Positions 33,188-42,062 are shown, numbered from the stretch's first letter. The stretch: 56,217 nucleotides of DNA from Ralstonia sp. ASV6 (GCF_016429285.1 NZ_JAELUI010000012.1:1-56217); one strand, 5' to 3'. Notes: a model not told the origin generated them from the sequence alone. A program made the numbers and translations.

Positions 33188-34300
33188 ATGAGGAAGACAC
33201 TGTGCACGATGGTGGGCGTTGGGGCGGCGATGGGCCTGGCAGGTACCGCAGCCGCGCAGAGCAACGTAACGCTGTATGGCAGCCTTGACCAAGGCGTGGC
33301 GTACATCAACAACCTGAAGAGCGGCGCGACCAGCGGCTCGGCCCTGCGTATGGACCCGGGTACGATGCAGCCGGATCGCTTCGGCCTGCGTGGCTCGGAA
33401 GATCTTGGCGGCGGCACGCAGGCCATCTTCCAGTTGGAATCGGGTTTTCTCGGTGACACCGGCAACAGCGTAGTGGCTGGCAAGCTGTTCAATCGCGCCG
33501 CATGGGTTGGTCTGTCGAACGAGCGCCTGGGCAACATCCAGCTCGGCCATCAGGCGGATTTCATGTTTGACTACCTCGGCCGCCTGAGCAACGGCTTCCA
33601 GCTCACCAACTTCTACCTGTTCCACCCGGGCAACTTCGACAACCTGGCCAACCAGTTCCAGATCGACAACGCCGTGCGCTATGTCTCGCCCATCTTCGGC
33701 GGGCTGCAACTGGGCGGCATGTACGGTTTTGGGGAGGTGCCGGGTTCGCCGTCGAAGAGCCGCAGCTACAGCCTGGGCGCGTACTACAGCAATGGTGGCT
33801 TCCGTGCGGCAGCGGCCTACACCGCGTCGAACGACCGCACGCTGGACATTGCCGGTCGCCTGGGGATTACCAACACGCTGGGTACAACGCTGGTGCCGGG
33901 CGTGATGACGCCGATGAGCTCGGTCAAGTCGTTCGGTGCGGGCACGCTGTACCAGTTCAGCAACCTGCCGGTGCAGATCAATGCGGTTTACACGCAGACG
34001 CGCATTACGCTGGGTGGCGCTAATGCCCGCTCGCAGAACTTCGATCTGGGCACCGCGTGGCACTACAGCGCCGCCAACACGCTCAACGTGGGTTACACCT
34101 TCAGCAAGTACGAAAGCGCGCGCTGGAACCAGTTCAGCGTGGGCAATGTGTATGCGTTTTCCAAGCGCACGCAGGTGTACCTGCAGGGCACGTATCAGCG
34201 CGCCTCAGGTGACGCCCAATCGGCGGCGATCAACGGCGTGGGCGTGTCGGCCAACCGCAGCCAGATCGTTGTCAGCACCGGGGTGCATCACTCGTTCTGA
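33188..34300 (+). CDS. Outer-membrane general porin (Burkholderiales Gram-negative porin family)
   Basis: A 370-aa porin. The signal peptide (MRKTLCTMVGVGAAMGLAGT, cleaved after AAAQ) precedes the standard first strand NVTLYGSLDQGVAY. Following features are the typical porin motifs RFGLRGSEDLGGG and AIFQLESGF, and the chain ends in phenylalanine (VHHSF), as outer-membrane barrels do. ACGGAGGAAGC lies upstream of ATG 33188. The shared IclR-type element suggests it is induced together with the catabolic operon to admit the substrate. A hairpin terminator follows. Confidence 0.93.
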   Translation: MRKTLCTMVGVGAAMGLAGTAAAQSNVTLYGSLDQGVAYINNLKSGATSGSALRMDPGTMQPDRFGLRGSEDLGGGTQAIFQLESGFLGDTGNSVVAGKLFNRAAWVGLSNERLGNIQLGHQADFMFDYLGRLSNGFQLTNFYLFHPGNFDNLANQFQIDNAVRYVSPIFGGLQLGGMYGFGEVPGSPSKSRSYSLGAYYSNGGFRAAAAYTASNDRTLDIAGRLGITNTLGTTLVPGVMTPMSSVKSFGAGTLYQFSNLPVQINAVYTQTRITLGGANARSQNFDLGTAWHYSAANTLNVGYTFSKYESARWNQFSVGNVYAFSKRTQVYLQGTYQRASGDAQSAAINGVGVSANRSQIVVSTGVHHSF

Positions 34301-34324
34301 TGTTCTGATGTTGTGACCGAACGT

Positions 34325-34350
34325 GGCGCTGCGGGCAGACTCGCAGCGCC
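34325..34350 (+). terminator. Hairpin after the porin gene
   Basis: GGCGCTGCG (34325-34333) and CGCAGCGCC (34342-34350) make a perfect 9-bp stem with an 8-base loop 25 bases past the porin stop. It is followed by GTGTTGCTTT, a weak T-run. It also separates the porin from the convergent dehydrogenase gene. Confidence 0.6.
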
Positions 34351-34368
34351 GTGTTGCTTTGCGTGCGG

Positions 34369-35247
34369 TCAGGCGACGGTGTGGTCTGCCATCAGCTCAA
34401 GCGCCTTTACCATTGCCGAGTGATCCCACGCCTTGCCGCCATTGGCCGCGCATACGCTGAAGAGCTGCTGCGTGCTGGCCGTGTTTGGCAAGGCAATGCC
34501 GAGCTTGCGCGCACCTTCAAGCGCCAGGTTCAAGTCTTTCTGGTGCAGCTCGATACGGAAGCCCGGGTCGAATGTGCGCTTGATCATGCGCTCGCCATGC
34601 ACCTCCAGAATGCGTGATGAGGCAAAACCGCCCATCAGCGCCTCGCGCACGCGCGCCGGATCTGCTCCAGCCTTGGAGGCAAACAGCAGCGCTTCGCCTA
34701 CCGCCTCGATGGTCAACGCAACGATGATCTGGTTGGCAACCTTGCACGTTTGCCCGGCACCCGACGCACCCACGTGCGTGATGTTCTTGCCCATCAACGC
34801 AAACAGCGGCTTGGCGCGTTCGAACGTGGCTTCCTTGCCGCCGACCATGATGGTGAGCGTGGCATCGCGTGCACCAACTTCACCGCCCGAGACTGGCGCG
34901 TCCAGGTAGTCGGCCCCCAGTGCTTCGACGCGCTTGGCAAACGCCTGCGTTTCGAGGGGCGAGATCGAACTCATGTCGATGAACAGCTTGCCGTCGGCAA
35001 GACCTTGGGCGATGCCGTCTTCACCGAACAGCACGTTCGCCACGTCTGACGTGTCCGGCACCATGGTGATGACGATATCCGCCGCGTGTGCCACAGCGGC
35101 GGAATTGGCGACGACCTTCGCCTGCGCACGCAGGTCGTCAGGCACGGAGTGCTTGCCGCTGACTACGAGGGTGTGGCCACCCTTGAGCAGGTTGCGGGCC
35201 ATGTGCGCGCCCATGATGCCCAGACCGATGAAGCCGACGGTTGCCAT
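34369..35247 (-). CDS. glxR: 2-hydroxy-3-oxopropionate (tartronate semialdehyde) reductase-like beta-hydroxyacid dehydrogenase
   Basis: A 292-aa beta-hydroxyacid dehydrogenase. The NAD-binding motif GFIGLGIMG is at residues 5-13, the substrate-binding DAPVSGGEVGA at 117-127, and the catalytic lysine is Lys169 in GQTCKVANQIIV. The protein reads closest to GlxR/GarR tartronate semialdehyde reductases; 3-hydroxyisobutyrate dehydrogenases are the alternative. Starts MATVGFIG at 35247. It stands alone here, without gcl or hyi genes beside it. It converges on the porin and may or may not serve the adjacent catabolic pathway. Confidence 0.86.
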   Translation of the reverse strand: MATVGFIGLGIMGAHMARNLLKGGHTLVVSGKHSVPDDLRAQAKVVANSAAVAHAADIVITMVPDTSDVANVLFGEDGIAQGLADGKLFIDMSSISPLETQAFAKRVEALGADYLDAPVSGGEVGARDATLTIMVGGKEATFERAKPLFALMGKNITHVGASGAGQTCKVANQIIVALTIEAVGEALLFASKAGADPARVREALMGGFASSRILEVHGERMIKRTFDPGFRIELHQKDLNLALEGARKLGIALPNTASTQQLFSVCAANGGKAWDHSAMVKALELMADHTVA

Positions 35248-35441
35248 GATGTTCTTCTCCCAAGAGGCAATGGATGGAGGCAGACCGCCAGCGTAGATCA
35301 GTTTGGGTGCCGCGGTGCATGAACCCTGCGCTTATTGGTCAGGATTGCGTCTCAGTAGTCGTAGATGTGTTCGACCTGCCACGCAGGCTGCCGGGCTACC
35401 AGCACGGTGTCCGTCCGTTTCCCCACAGGCTGTAACGGGGC

Positions 35442-35687
35442 ATGCCGGACTTCATGGAAAGCCGCTTCGACGGCGCGGAAGAGACTCTGGATTTCAGCCA
35501 TGGCATGCTGACCAAGGCGGGGTATGCGCAGTTGCCGGCCGAGCTGCGCAGGTTGCGCGCCAAGCCCGCCACCTTGCATGACGAGGCTGCCGATGCACCG
35601 CTTGCCGAAAAGCGCGGTACGGCGTTGTTGCTGGCAATGCGCCTGTGGGAGCCCGATGTGTTCCGCGCCCTGAGGCGAGTGGCGTAG
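35442..35687 (+). CDS. Hypothetical protein (81 aa)
   Basis: An 81-aa frame with the strong G/C third-position preference of genuine genes here. It begins MPDFMESRFDGAEETLDF and ends in an Arg/Leu-rich segment LWEPDVFRALRRVA; no membrane segment or known motif. A frame on the opposite strand over the same bases (35352-35579) also looks protein-like at one end, so strand is not certain, but the plus frame covers more and keeps codon bias to its stop. No ribosome binding site stands out. Function unknown. Confidence 0.4.
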   Translation: MPDFMESRFDGAEETLDFSHGMLTKAGYAQLPAELRRLRAKPATLHDEAADAPLAEKRGTALLLAMRLWEPDVFRALRRVA

Positions 35688-35854
35688 GGCTCGTCAATCG
35701 TGCATCACATAGCGGCGACGTGACGCGAAAGATCCCCCTGAGAATAGGCGGCAAGAACCATCATTGCTCGCACAATGGCTTTGCGCTGCCCTCTCATAAG
35801 CTGAATCCGTGCCGATAAGACAGCTATCGGAGCACGGCAGAGATGGGAGGGGAT

Positions 35855-35986
35855 ATGTCCACCGCAGCCACCACAGCCGCCAACTGGATCGTCGTCCTGA
35901 CATGCGCGTACATGGAGTACAGCACCTGGCGCGGCATGAGCGTTTACCGTCGCACGGTTGGCTATGAGAGTGTGGTGTGGTGCTGA
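35855..35986 (+). CDS. Candidate 43-aa small protein with a strong ribosome binding site
   Basis: ATG 35855 follows GGGAGGGGAT, one of the clearest Shine-Dalgarno sequences in the window. The 43 codons encode MSTAATTAANWIVVLTCAYM, a mildly hydrophobic stretch, then a polar Tyr/Arg region ending VVWC. It runs up to the end of the convergent DUF985 gene. Too short to judge by codon use; it may be a small membrane-associated peptide or spurious. Confidence 0.4.
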   Translation: MSTAATTAANWIVVLTCAYMEYSTWRGMSVYRRTVGYESVVWC

Positions 35987-36514
35987 CTAGCGCACCGCAG
36001 GCTTGGGTAGCAGCCTTCGGATTAGATCTCCATGTGCCGAATGACTTGCCAGCAGCACACCGCCCTCGGCCAATTCGAATTCACTGAACTCGAAACCCGG
36101 CGCGACCGTGCAGCCAACCAGCGCGTAACCGTGCGCACCGGCCACCCGCTCGGCAGCAAACCACCGGCCCGCCGGCACCACCGCCTGGTACACCGCCATC
36201 TCGTCCTCGGCCACTTGGCCCAGGCGATGCGTGCGCACCGTACCGTCGTCTTCCAACACATGCACGTCTAATGCATCGCCCGTATGGAAATGCCAGAGCT
36301 CGTCCGACTGGATCCGATGCCAGGCCGAATAGGCATCATCTGCCAGCAGGTAGTAGATCGCGGTGGCAGCCGCACGTTCGACGGTCTGACCATCAATGCG
36401 GCCGCGTTGGATGCGTTCCTCGCTGCGATAGGTCTCGCGGTAGAAGCCGCCTTCCGGGTGCGGTTCGAGGCCGAGCCGACGGATGAGGTGCAACGCAGCG
36501 GGGTGGATTGGCAT
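35987..36514 (-). CDS. Cupin, DUF985 family
   Basis: A 175-aa DUF985 (cupin_5) protein. Family features are LIRRLGLEPHPEGGFYRETYRS near the start, ATAIYYLLADDAYSAWHRIQSDELWHFHTGDAL (cupin metal/ligand strand) and APGFEFSEFELA. ATG 36514 (MPIHPAAL) is taken; a TTG 24 bases upstream would overlap the desaturase stop. It lies 20 bases after the sterol desaturase gene on the same strand and probably shares its transcript. DUF985 proteins are small beta-barrels likely binding a carbohydrate-like or acidic ligand; function unsettled. Confidence 0.9.
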   Translation of the reverse strand: MPIHPAALHLIRRLGLEPHPEGGFYRETYRSEERIQRGRIDGQTVERAAATAIYYLLADDAYSAWHRIQSDELWHFHTGDALDVHVLEDDGTVRTHRLGQVAEDEMAVYQAVVPAGRWFAAERVAGAHGYALVGCTVAPGFEFSEFELAEGGVLLASHSAHGDLIRRLLPKPAVR

Positions 36515-36534
36515 GATGATGAGGCGTCTTCGGC

Positions 36535-37740
36535 TCAACCCTTCTGACGCTGGAACGGAAAACGCTGCTGGTTGATGAAGCCGTCAGGCATGTAGTCACC
36601 CACCACGCCGTATTTTTCCGGAAATGCCTTCTTCGATTTCACCGCCGTGCCGAACAGGTAGTCGATGAACGCGAAGTGCGCAGCGTAGTTCTTGTCGATG
36701 GCTTCGTCTTCCGACGAGTGGTGCCAGTGGTGAAAATCTGGCGTCACGAAGATGTATTTCAACGGCCCCCACGGCAGGTGCACGTTGGCGTGGTTGAACA
36801 CCGCCTGGAAGCCCACGATGATGATGTAGACATCGACCACCGCCTTGTCAAAGCCCAGCACGAACAGCGGCCCGAGCACGGCCACACGCGTAACGATCAA
36901 CTCAAGAATGTGCTGGCGCGAGCCGGCCAGCCAATCCATCGTCTTCACGCTGTGATGCACGGCATGGAAGCGCCACAGGAACGGCACCTCGTGATACGCG
37001 CGGTGCGTGACGTACTCCATCAGGTCGGCCACCAGCATGCACAGCAGCAACTGCGGAATGAACCAGATGTGCTGCACCATCTGCTGGAATTCTGCGTGAA
37101 CCATCCACCCGAACACGCGGTGGATCAGGAAGTTCACCACCAGCAGCACCAGGCCCACAATGAAGTGGTTGACCGCGAAGTGCGCCATGTCGGTCTGCCA
37201 CTCGGCGCGGAACACCGGCTGCTTCTTATAGAGTGGGAACAGCTTTTCGAGCAGCACGAAGATGGCCGTGGAGCCAAGCAGGTCGAGAATGAACCAGTCC
37301 ATGCCGATATACGGCGTGTGGTCCGGAAAATCGCCCACCGGCACGCGTGAGCCGCCCAATGCCACCGCGATCACCACGAACACAAACGCCAGGCAGTTCA
37401 GGCGGCGGCGGTTATCCAGCACGATATTCGCCAGCGACAAGCCGCCGGAAATCAGCAGCGAGAAAAACAGGATCTGCCGGATCACATCCACGGAGTACGA
37501 GCGTCGCAGCTCTGGCGTTGTCAGGTACTGCGGAAAGTGAAATGCCAGCACGCCCAGCAGGCAGAGGAAGCCCAGCACCAATGCCAGCACGGTGCCGACC
37601 ATGCCGCGGCCAAAGACCATGCCGCCGCTGGAGTGCAGCAGCGTGTTGGCATCGCGAATCGTGGCGTCAGCCACGCGGACGATGGCGGGATGGTGTTCCT
37701 CTTCGGGCAACGGTGCCGAAGGTTTATGGTTGGTATTCAT
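36535..37740 (-). CDS. Fatty acid hydroxylase / sterol desaturase family membrane protein
   Basis: A 401-aa integral membrane di-iron enzyme. Histidine motifs are His246-x3-His250 (HRAYH), His259-x2-His262-His263 (HAVHH) and His337-x2-His340-His341 (HWHH), the three-box pattern of the FA_hydroxylase (PF04116) superfamily. Four to six hydrophobic helices lie between about 45 and 310. Residues 1-40 are a soluble, acidic and His-rich start. Family members hydroxylate or desaturate fatty acids, sterols or hopanoid-like lipids using O2. The region upstream of ATG 37740 is AT-rich and likely holds its promoter. Confidence 0.88.
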   Translation of the reverse strand: MNTNHKPSAPLPEEEHHPAIVRVADATIRDANTLLHSSGGMVFGRGMVGTVLALVLGFLCLLGVLAFHFPQYLTTPELRRSYSVDVIRQILFFSLLISGGLSLANIVLDNRRRLNCLAFVFVVIAVALGGSRVPVGDFPDHTPYIGMDWFILDLLGSTAIFVLLEKLFPLYKKQPVFRAEWQTDMAHFAVNHFIVGLVLLVVNFLIHRVFGWMVHAEFQQMVQHIWFIPQLLLCMLVADLMEYVTHRAYHEVPFLWRFHAVHHSVKTMDWLAGSRQHILELIVTRVAVLGPLFVLGFDKAVVDVYIIIVGFQAVFNHANVHLPWGPLKYIFVTPDFHHWHHSSEDEAIDKNYAAHFAFIDYLFGTAVKSKKAFPEKYGVVGDYMPDGFINQQRFPFQRQKG

Positions 37741-38529
37741 GGACCTGACTCGCGCGTATTGTTTTATTTTGTTTTGATAACAAATGACGTGCCCTATACC
37801 GGAAACCCTTTTTAGCTTGGATGCCGCTTGTTGCAGCAGATTTTCCGTAGAAGCAACGCCCCGGATGATATACCGGTACGCGATGTAAATCGCACCGGTT
37901 CTCTTGCGTCTGGCTGCCGGAATCAGGGCATGGGTTGGACGCGTCAGATGACCTAAATCAAACTGCCGAAGCGGTTGTTAATGCTGCGCGGTTGCCGGAG
38001 TTCAATGTTGAACTGCGGGATGGGTACATCCCCGCGTTCATGAGCAAGGCGATGCCCAAGAGCAACAAGGTGGCCATGCTCGCCATTGCTCGCAGTTGCG
38101 CTCTCCGGTGCAGAGCAGGCTGGCTGACCTGCCACCAAGCAACAGGGCCAGATTGCTCCCGATCAACCCGCGCTGAACAGTGCCGAGTCACCCCGGCCCT
38201 GCCAATGCGTTGCGTGCATCTGGATGGTTGGCCCACGAACACATCACTTCTTGCCGTTGCGCGAGTCGCCGTTCTCGTTGGCGTTTTCTTCCATTGGCGT
38301 CTTTCACCATGTGGGCTAGCTGCGCTTTGTTGACGGCGGACGACGTGTGCCAAGACACGTTACCGATGTCCTAAGGATTTCAGCATCGCACTTCAGCAAT
38401 CTACCGATGGCTCGTCGCCGGGTGCCCCATCAATATCGGGCGAACGATTCCCGAAGCGCTGCGGCTGACGGCGGTCCGCGACGGACGCCGGTGCCCGGCA
38501 ACATAGCCGCGACAACTCGCCAACCAACC
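37741..38529. other. 789-bp non-coding or degenerate region upstream of the injection-system locus
   Basis: No convincing gene is visible on either strand. Its left end (37745-37785) is a T/A-rich stretch that fits a leftward promoter for the desaturase gene. ACCGGT repeats at 37872-37877 and 37894-37899 enclose GCGAT-GTAA-ATCGC, making a compact hairpin, followed by TCTCTT. Two overlapping frames (37935-38333 plus, 37958-38353 minus) lack codon bias and look like decayed or random sequence. A rightward promoter for the eCIS operon should lie here, but none stands out. No tRNA or attachment repeat was seen. Confidence 0.5.
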
Positions 38530-39111
38530 GTGATTGACAGTGCCCTTGGCCATCTCGCGATGCAGTTGAACCAGCATTTGCGACGGCGTCTCGTGCTGGC
38601 CGAAGACCTGGTCGTGGTCTCGAACCTGCAAGAACCCGGCGGTGGCGTGGTGACATCGGCGAGCAACAAGCTGGTGTTGTTCATCAGCGGTGTTGAGCGC
38701 GACACCGCGGCGCATCGCACGGGCGGGGGCGGCAGCGAGCAACGCACGCAACTGCGCGGCGCAGAGCCGCTGTTCCTGAACTTGCTGGTGATCTGCGCGG
38801 CGACCTTCAGCGGGCAGAGCTATCCCGAAGCACTGCGTTTTCTGTCCGATGCCATCGCGTACTTCCAGGCGCGGCCGGTATTCGACCATCAGAACTCGCC
38901 GGGCCTGGACCCGCGCATCGATCGGCTGGTCCTGAACATCGAGAACCTGAGCAATAGCGAGATGCACAGTTTGTGGAGCATTCATGGCGGCCGTTACTTG
39001 CCATCGGTGTTGTACCGGGTGCGGCTGGTCTGCCTGGGTGACGACGCGCCGAGCCGCCGGGAAACGCTGGTCAGCCAGCCCAATATCGATGCCCAGAGGG
39101 CGGTGCGATGA
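38530..39111 (+). CDS. DUF4255 protein, eCIS tail-cap type (Pvc16-like)
   Basis: A 193-aa protein beginning, from GTG 38530, with IDSALGHLAMQLNQHLRRRL, the typical DUF4255 opening (ID-x-AL-x-x-L-x-x-x-L). Further family-like pieces are NKLVLFISGVERD, LNLLVICAATFSGQSYPEALRFLSDAIAYFQ and RIDRLVLNIENLSNSEMHSLWSIHGGRYLPSVLYRVRLV. DUF4255 proteins are the cap/terminator subunits of extracellular contractile injection systems (Pvc16, Afp16-like). The start is chosen by family; an open frame continues upstream without support. It overlaps the next gene by 4 bases (ATGA), which starts the long eCIS operon. Confidence 0.86.
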   Translation: MIDSALGHLAMQLNQHLRRRLVLAEDLVVVSNLQEPGGGVVTSASNKLVLFISGVERDTAAHRTGGGGSEQRTQLRGAEPLFLNLLVICAATFSGQSYPEALRFLSDAIAYFQARPVFDHQNSPGLDPRIDRLVLNIENLSNSEMHSLWSIHGGRYLPSVLYRVRLVCLGDDAPSRRETLVSQPNIDAQRAVR

Positions 39112-39938
39112 CAGCGGCCAGCCAACCCGGTACCACCCGCGAGACGATGCCTGGATACCGCACGCTTGCAAGCCTGACCGTGCGTCATCCGTACTTCGCG
39201 CCGGGCTGGCCCGATGCGCTGCATCTGCGGGCGGAGCCGGCCGCAGCGGCGCTGATGGCCCGCTTTGACTTGCATCTGCGTGGCGATGCGCGTCATGCCG
39301 TCATGCTCGCGCCGGAGCGCCAGTTGGCGGGCCTGTGGAGCGAACGCGATGCTTGGCTGACTGATGGCCTGGCGCTGGCGCTGCATTCGTCCGATCCGCA
39401 GTGGGCTTGCTACACGGATGTGCGCATGCTCGCCGCCGGTGGCACGTTCCGGCCGTCGCCCGAGCAGGTGGGCCAGTTGCGCCAAGACGCGGCGAGCGAG
39501 GCGGGCGGCAGGGCCGGCGTGCTGGCGCGGTTGCAACTGCCGCTCGCGCCGTCGGGCTGCGACAGTCTTGCGGCGTGGATAGGGGCGACCGCCGAATCCT
39601 GGACGCTGGAGTTGCCGGTACGTGCCACGACTTGGAAATACCTTCTGCTCGGCGACTGGGCGGACGACGTACGCCTTGTCGATCTGGGCGACGCCGTCGC
39701 GTTTGGCGAGCCGGCGCGCGAGACGCTGCCGGACGGACGCGAAGCGATCACGATCCGCTCGCTCGCGCCGATTGCGCTGCAGGAGCGTCCGCCACACCGG
39801 TTCCAGTTGCGCCGCGGAACGGGCAACGCCGAGCGCGTGCTGATGACACGCATGCCAATGGCAGCGCCTGACGGACTACGACGTGAAGTCGTTGACGGTG
39901 CGCCGTGCGATGTATCGGAGATCTTTGTCAGTCGGTAA
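39108..39938 (+). CDS. eCIS-associated protein of unknown function
   Basis: A 276-aa protein between the DUF4255 gene (ATGA overlap) and the sheath gene (21-base gap). I do not recognise a family. The sequence is soluble, largely beta-rich by eye, with LTVRHPYFAPGWPDALHL near the N-terminus, a strand-like ELPVRATTWKYLLLGDWADDVRLVDL and FQLRRGTGNAERVLMTRMPMAAPDG towards the C-terminus. There is no signal peptide or membrane segment. Position suggests a structural or assembly role in the contractile particle; orphan proteins at this place are common in eCIS loci of the type lacking extra sheaths. Function inferred from context only. Confidence 0.7.
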   Translation: MTAASQPGTTRETMPGYRTLASLTVRHPYFAPGWPDALHLRAEPAAAALMARFDLHLRGDARHAVMLAPERQLAGLWSERDAWLTDGLALALHSSDPQWACYTDVRMLAAGGTFRPSPEQVGQLRQDAASEAGGRAGVLARLQLPLAPSGCDSLAAWIGATAESWTLELPVRATTWKYLLLGDWADDVRLVDLGDAVAFGEPARETLPDGREAITIRSLAPIALQERPPHRFQLRRGTGNAERVLMTRMPMAAPDGLRREVVDGAPCDVSEIFVSR

Positions 39939-39959
39939 CCATTTCATCGGGAGCTTGCA

Positions 39960-41528
39960 ATGGGTGCAATGAAGACGCCAGGCGTCTATATCGTGGAGAA
40001 GAATGCCTTCCCCAACTCCGTGGTGGAGGTGGCGACGGCAGTGCCTGCTTTTATCGGCCATACGGAGATCGCGGACAACCGCAACAAGCCGCTCGCCATG
40101 AAGCCATGGCGCATCAGTTCGATGGCCGAATACCACCAGTACTTCGGCTATGCGCCGTTTCCGCGTTTCAATATCGCGGAGAAGACCGATCCGTCGGCGA
40201 TTGCCGCGTTTCGTGTGGCAGGCAAGGACTACGTGCTGCAAATGCCGGACGGCAAGGACGGCGGGGGCTACCTGCTGTACTCGGCGTTGCGCCACTTCTT
40301 CCAGAACGGCGGCGGGCCGTGCTACATCGTCTCGGTCGGCAGCTACACCGATGACCTGGATGTCCAGAAGTTCAAGGACGGCATCGGAGAGCTGCTCAAG
40401 GAGCAGGAGCCGACGATGCTGGTGGTACCGGAGGCGGTGAAGTTCAAGGCCGAGGTTTGTAACGACCTGCAGCAGGAAATGCTCGCGCACTGTGGTGACA
40501 AGATGCGCAACCGCGTTTCGATTCTCGACATCTGGGGCGGCGACAAGCCGCGCAACGACCCGGGCGGCGATCCCATAGTCAACTTCCGCAACGCGCTCGG
40601 CATCAACTATCTCGACTTCGCGTCGGCCTATTACCCGTGGCTTAACACCACCGTGGTTGGCGACAAGGACATCAGCTACGAGAACATCGCCAACACCGAT
40701 GTGCTGATGCCGCTGCTGCGCGCAGACCTCGATCTGCCCGATACGCTGCCGGACGATGCACCGCAGAAGACGAAGGACACCTTTGGTGCTGTCGCCGATA
40801 TTGCGAAGGACTGGACCACAGTCAAGGACAAGGACGGTCAGCCGCTGTCAAAGGACGCCATCCTCAGCAACAAGGCGCTGCTGAACAAGACGCTGGTGTC
40901 GATCAGCCCGCTGTTCAATACGGTGCTGGGCGAGATCAAGTACCAACTGAACCTGCTGCCGCCCAGCGCGGCGATGGCCGGCATCTACACGATGGTCGAC
41001 AACTCGCGCGGCGTCTGGAAGGCGCCGGCCAACGTGAGCCTCGCTGGCGTGGTCTCGCCGTCCGTCAGCATCTCAGCGGCGGATCAGGAAGACCTGAACG
41101 TGACGACGCAGGGCAAGTCGATCAACGCGATCCGCAGCTTTATCGGTGAAGGCGTTCTGGTCTGGGGTGCGCGCACGCTGGACGGCAACAGCCTTGACTG
41201 GCGCTATATCAACGTACGCCGCACGATGATCATGATCGAAGAATCGTGCCGCCTTGCCGCCAAGGCGCTGGTGTTCGAGCCCAACGTTGCCAATACGTGG
41301 GTCACGATCAAAAGCATGATCCAGAACTTCCTCACCAGCATCTGGAAGCGCGGCGGCCTGGCCGGTGCGGTGCCGGACGACGCATTTAGCGTGCACGTCG
41401 GGCTTGGCGAGACGATGACGCCCGATGACATCCTCGAGGGCATCTTGCGCGTGACCGTGCTGGTGGCGATGGTTCGGCCGGCCGAGTTCATCGAGATCAC
41501 GTTCCAGCAACAGATGCAGAAGTCCTGA
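39960..41528 (+). CDS. eCIS contractile sheath protein (phage tail sheath family)
   Basis: A 522-aa sheath protein. It opens MKTPGVYIVEKNAFPNSVVEVATAVPAFIGHTE, the classic N-terminus of eCIS/phage sheaths (TPGVY-x-x-E), and ends with the conserved C-terminal attachment domain INAIRSFIGEGVLVWGARTL, WRYINVRRTMIMIEESC and LRVTVLVAMVRPAEFIEI. A central insertion (about 200-340) carries the variable surface domain. Only one sheath gene is present, unlike PVC (three). It would polymerise around the inner tube and contract on firing. Cytoplasmic assembly, release by lysis as in other eCIS. Confidence 0.95.
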   Translation: MGAMKTPGVYIVEKNAFPNSVVEVATAVPAFIGHTEIADNRNKPLAMKPWRISSMAEYHQYFGYAPFPRFNIAEKTDPSAIAAFRVAGKDYVLQMPDGKDGGGYLLYSALRHFFQNGGGPCYIVSVGSYTDDLDVQKFKDGIGELLKEQEPTMLVVPEAVKFKAEVCNDLQQEMLAHCGDKMRNRVSILDIWGGDKPRNDPGGDPIVNFRNALGINYLDFASAYYPWLNTTVVGDKDISYENIANTDVLMPLLRADLDLPDTLPDDAPQKTKDTFGAVADIAKDWTTVKDKDGQPLSKDAILSNKALLNKTLVSISPLFNTVLGEIKYQLNLLPPSAAMAGIYTMVDNSRGVWKAPANVSLAGVVSPSVSISAADQEDLNVTTQGKSINAIRSFIGEGVLVWGARTLDGNSLDWRYINVRRTMIMIEESCRLAAKALVFEPNVANTWVTIKSMIQNFLTSIWKRGGLAGAVPDDAFSVHVGLGETMTPDDILEGILRVTVLVAMVRPAEFIEITFQQQMQKS

Positions 41529-41580
41529 TGGGGCAGCGTTCCCGGCCCGATAACCTGATTGCGTAAACAAGGAGATCGTC

Positions 41581-42039
41581 ATGGCAGACGATGGTTCGGC
41601 ACAGTCGAAGAATGTATGGCCCATTCCCAAGTTCCACTTCCAGGTGAAGTGGGACTCCACGGTGATGTCGTTCGAGGAGGTTTCGGGACTGGACGTGGAG
41701 GCGCAGCAAATCGAGTACCGCAGCGGCGACAACCCGGTGTTTTCCACCGTCAAGATGCCCGGGCTCAAGAAGTACGGCAACGTGACCATGAAGAAGGGCG
41801 TGTTCAAGGCCGACAACAAGTTCTGGGACTGGTTCAACCAGATCAAGATGAACACGATCAAGCGCGTGCCGATCACCATCAGCCTGCTTGATGAGTCGGG
41901 TAGCCCAACGATGGTCTGGACGCTCGCCAATGCGTGGCCGGCCAAGATCACCGGTACGGACCTGAAGGCGCAGGGCAACGAAGTGGCGGTCGAGACCATC
42001 GAGATCGCCCACGAAGGCCTGACGATCGCCAACAGCTGA
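41581..42039 (+). CDS. eCIS inner tube protein, Pvc1-like (gp19 family)
   Basis: A 152-aa tube subunit. Family cues: WPIPKFHFQVKWDSTVMSFEEVSGLDVE near residues 12-39, EYRSGDNPVFSTVKMPGLKKYGNVTMKKGVF, and the end AQGNEVAVETIEIAHEGL. The protein is like the abundant tube protein of PVC/Afp particles. AAGGAG lies 9 bases before ATG 41581. It follows the sheath gene by 52 bases. It forms the hexameric tube through which effectors pass. Confidence 0.93.
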   Translation: MADDGSAQSKNVWPIPKFHFQVKWDSTVMSFEEVSGLDVEAQQIEYRSGDNPVFSTVKMPGLKKYGNVTMKKGVFKADNKFWDWFNQIKMNTIKRVPITISLLDESGSPTMVWTLANAWPAKITGTDLKAQGNEVAVETIEIAHEGLTIANS

Positions 42040-42062
42040 GGCCCCGCCGCGGGTTCGCACGC

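Noticed and set aside
35352-35579. Minus-strand 75-codon gene opposite 35442-35687
   Set aside because: It reads plausibly only near its end; the plus frame keeps the gene-like third-base bias over its full length. Kept as an alternative, not annotated.
37935-38353. Frames of about 130 codons on both strands before the eCIS operon
   Set aside because: Composition is poor in codon bias and rich in Cys/Arg/Ser, with no family resemblance; treated as non-coding or degenerate sequence.
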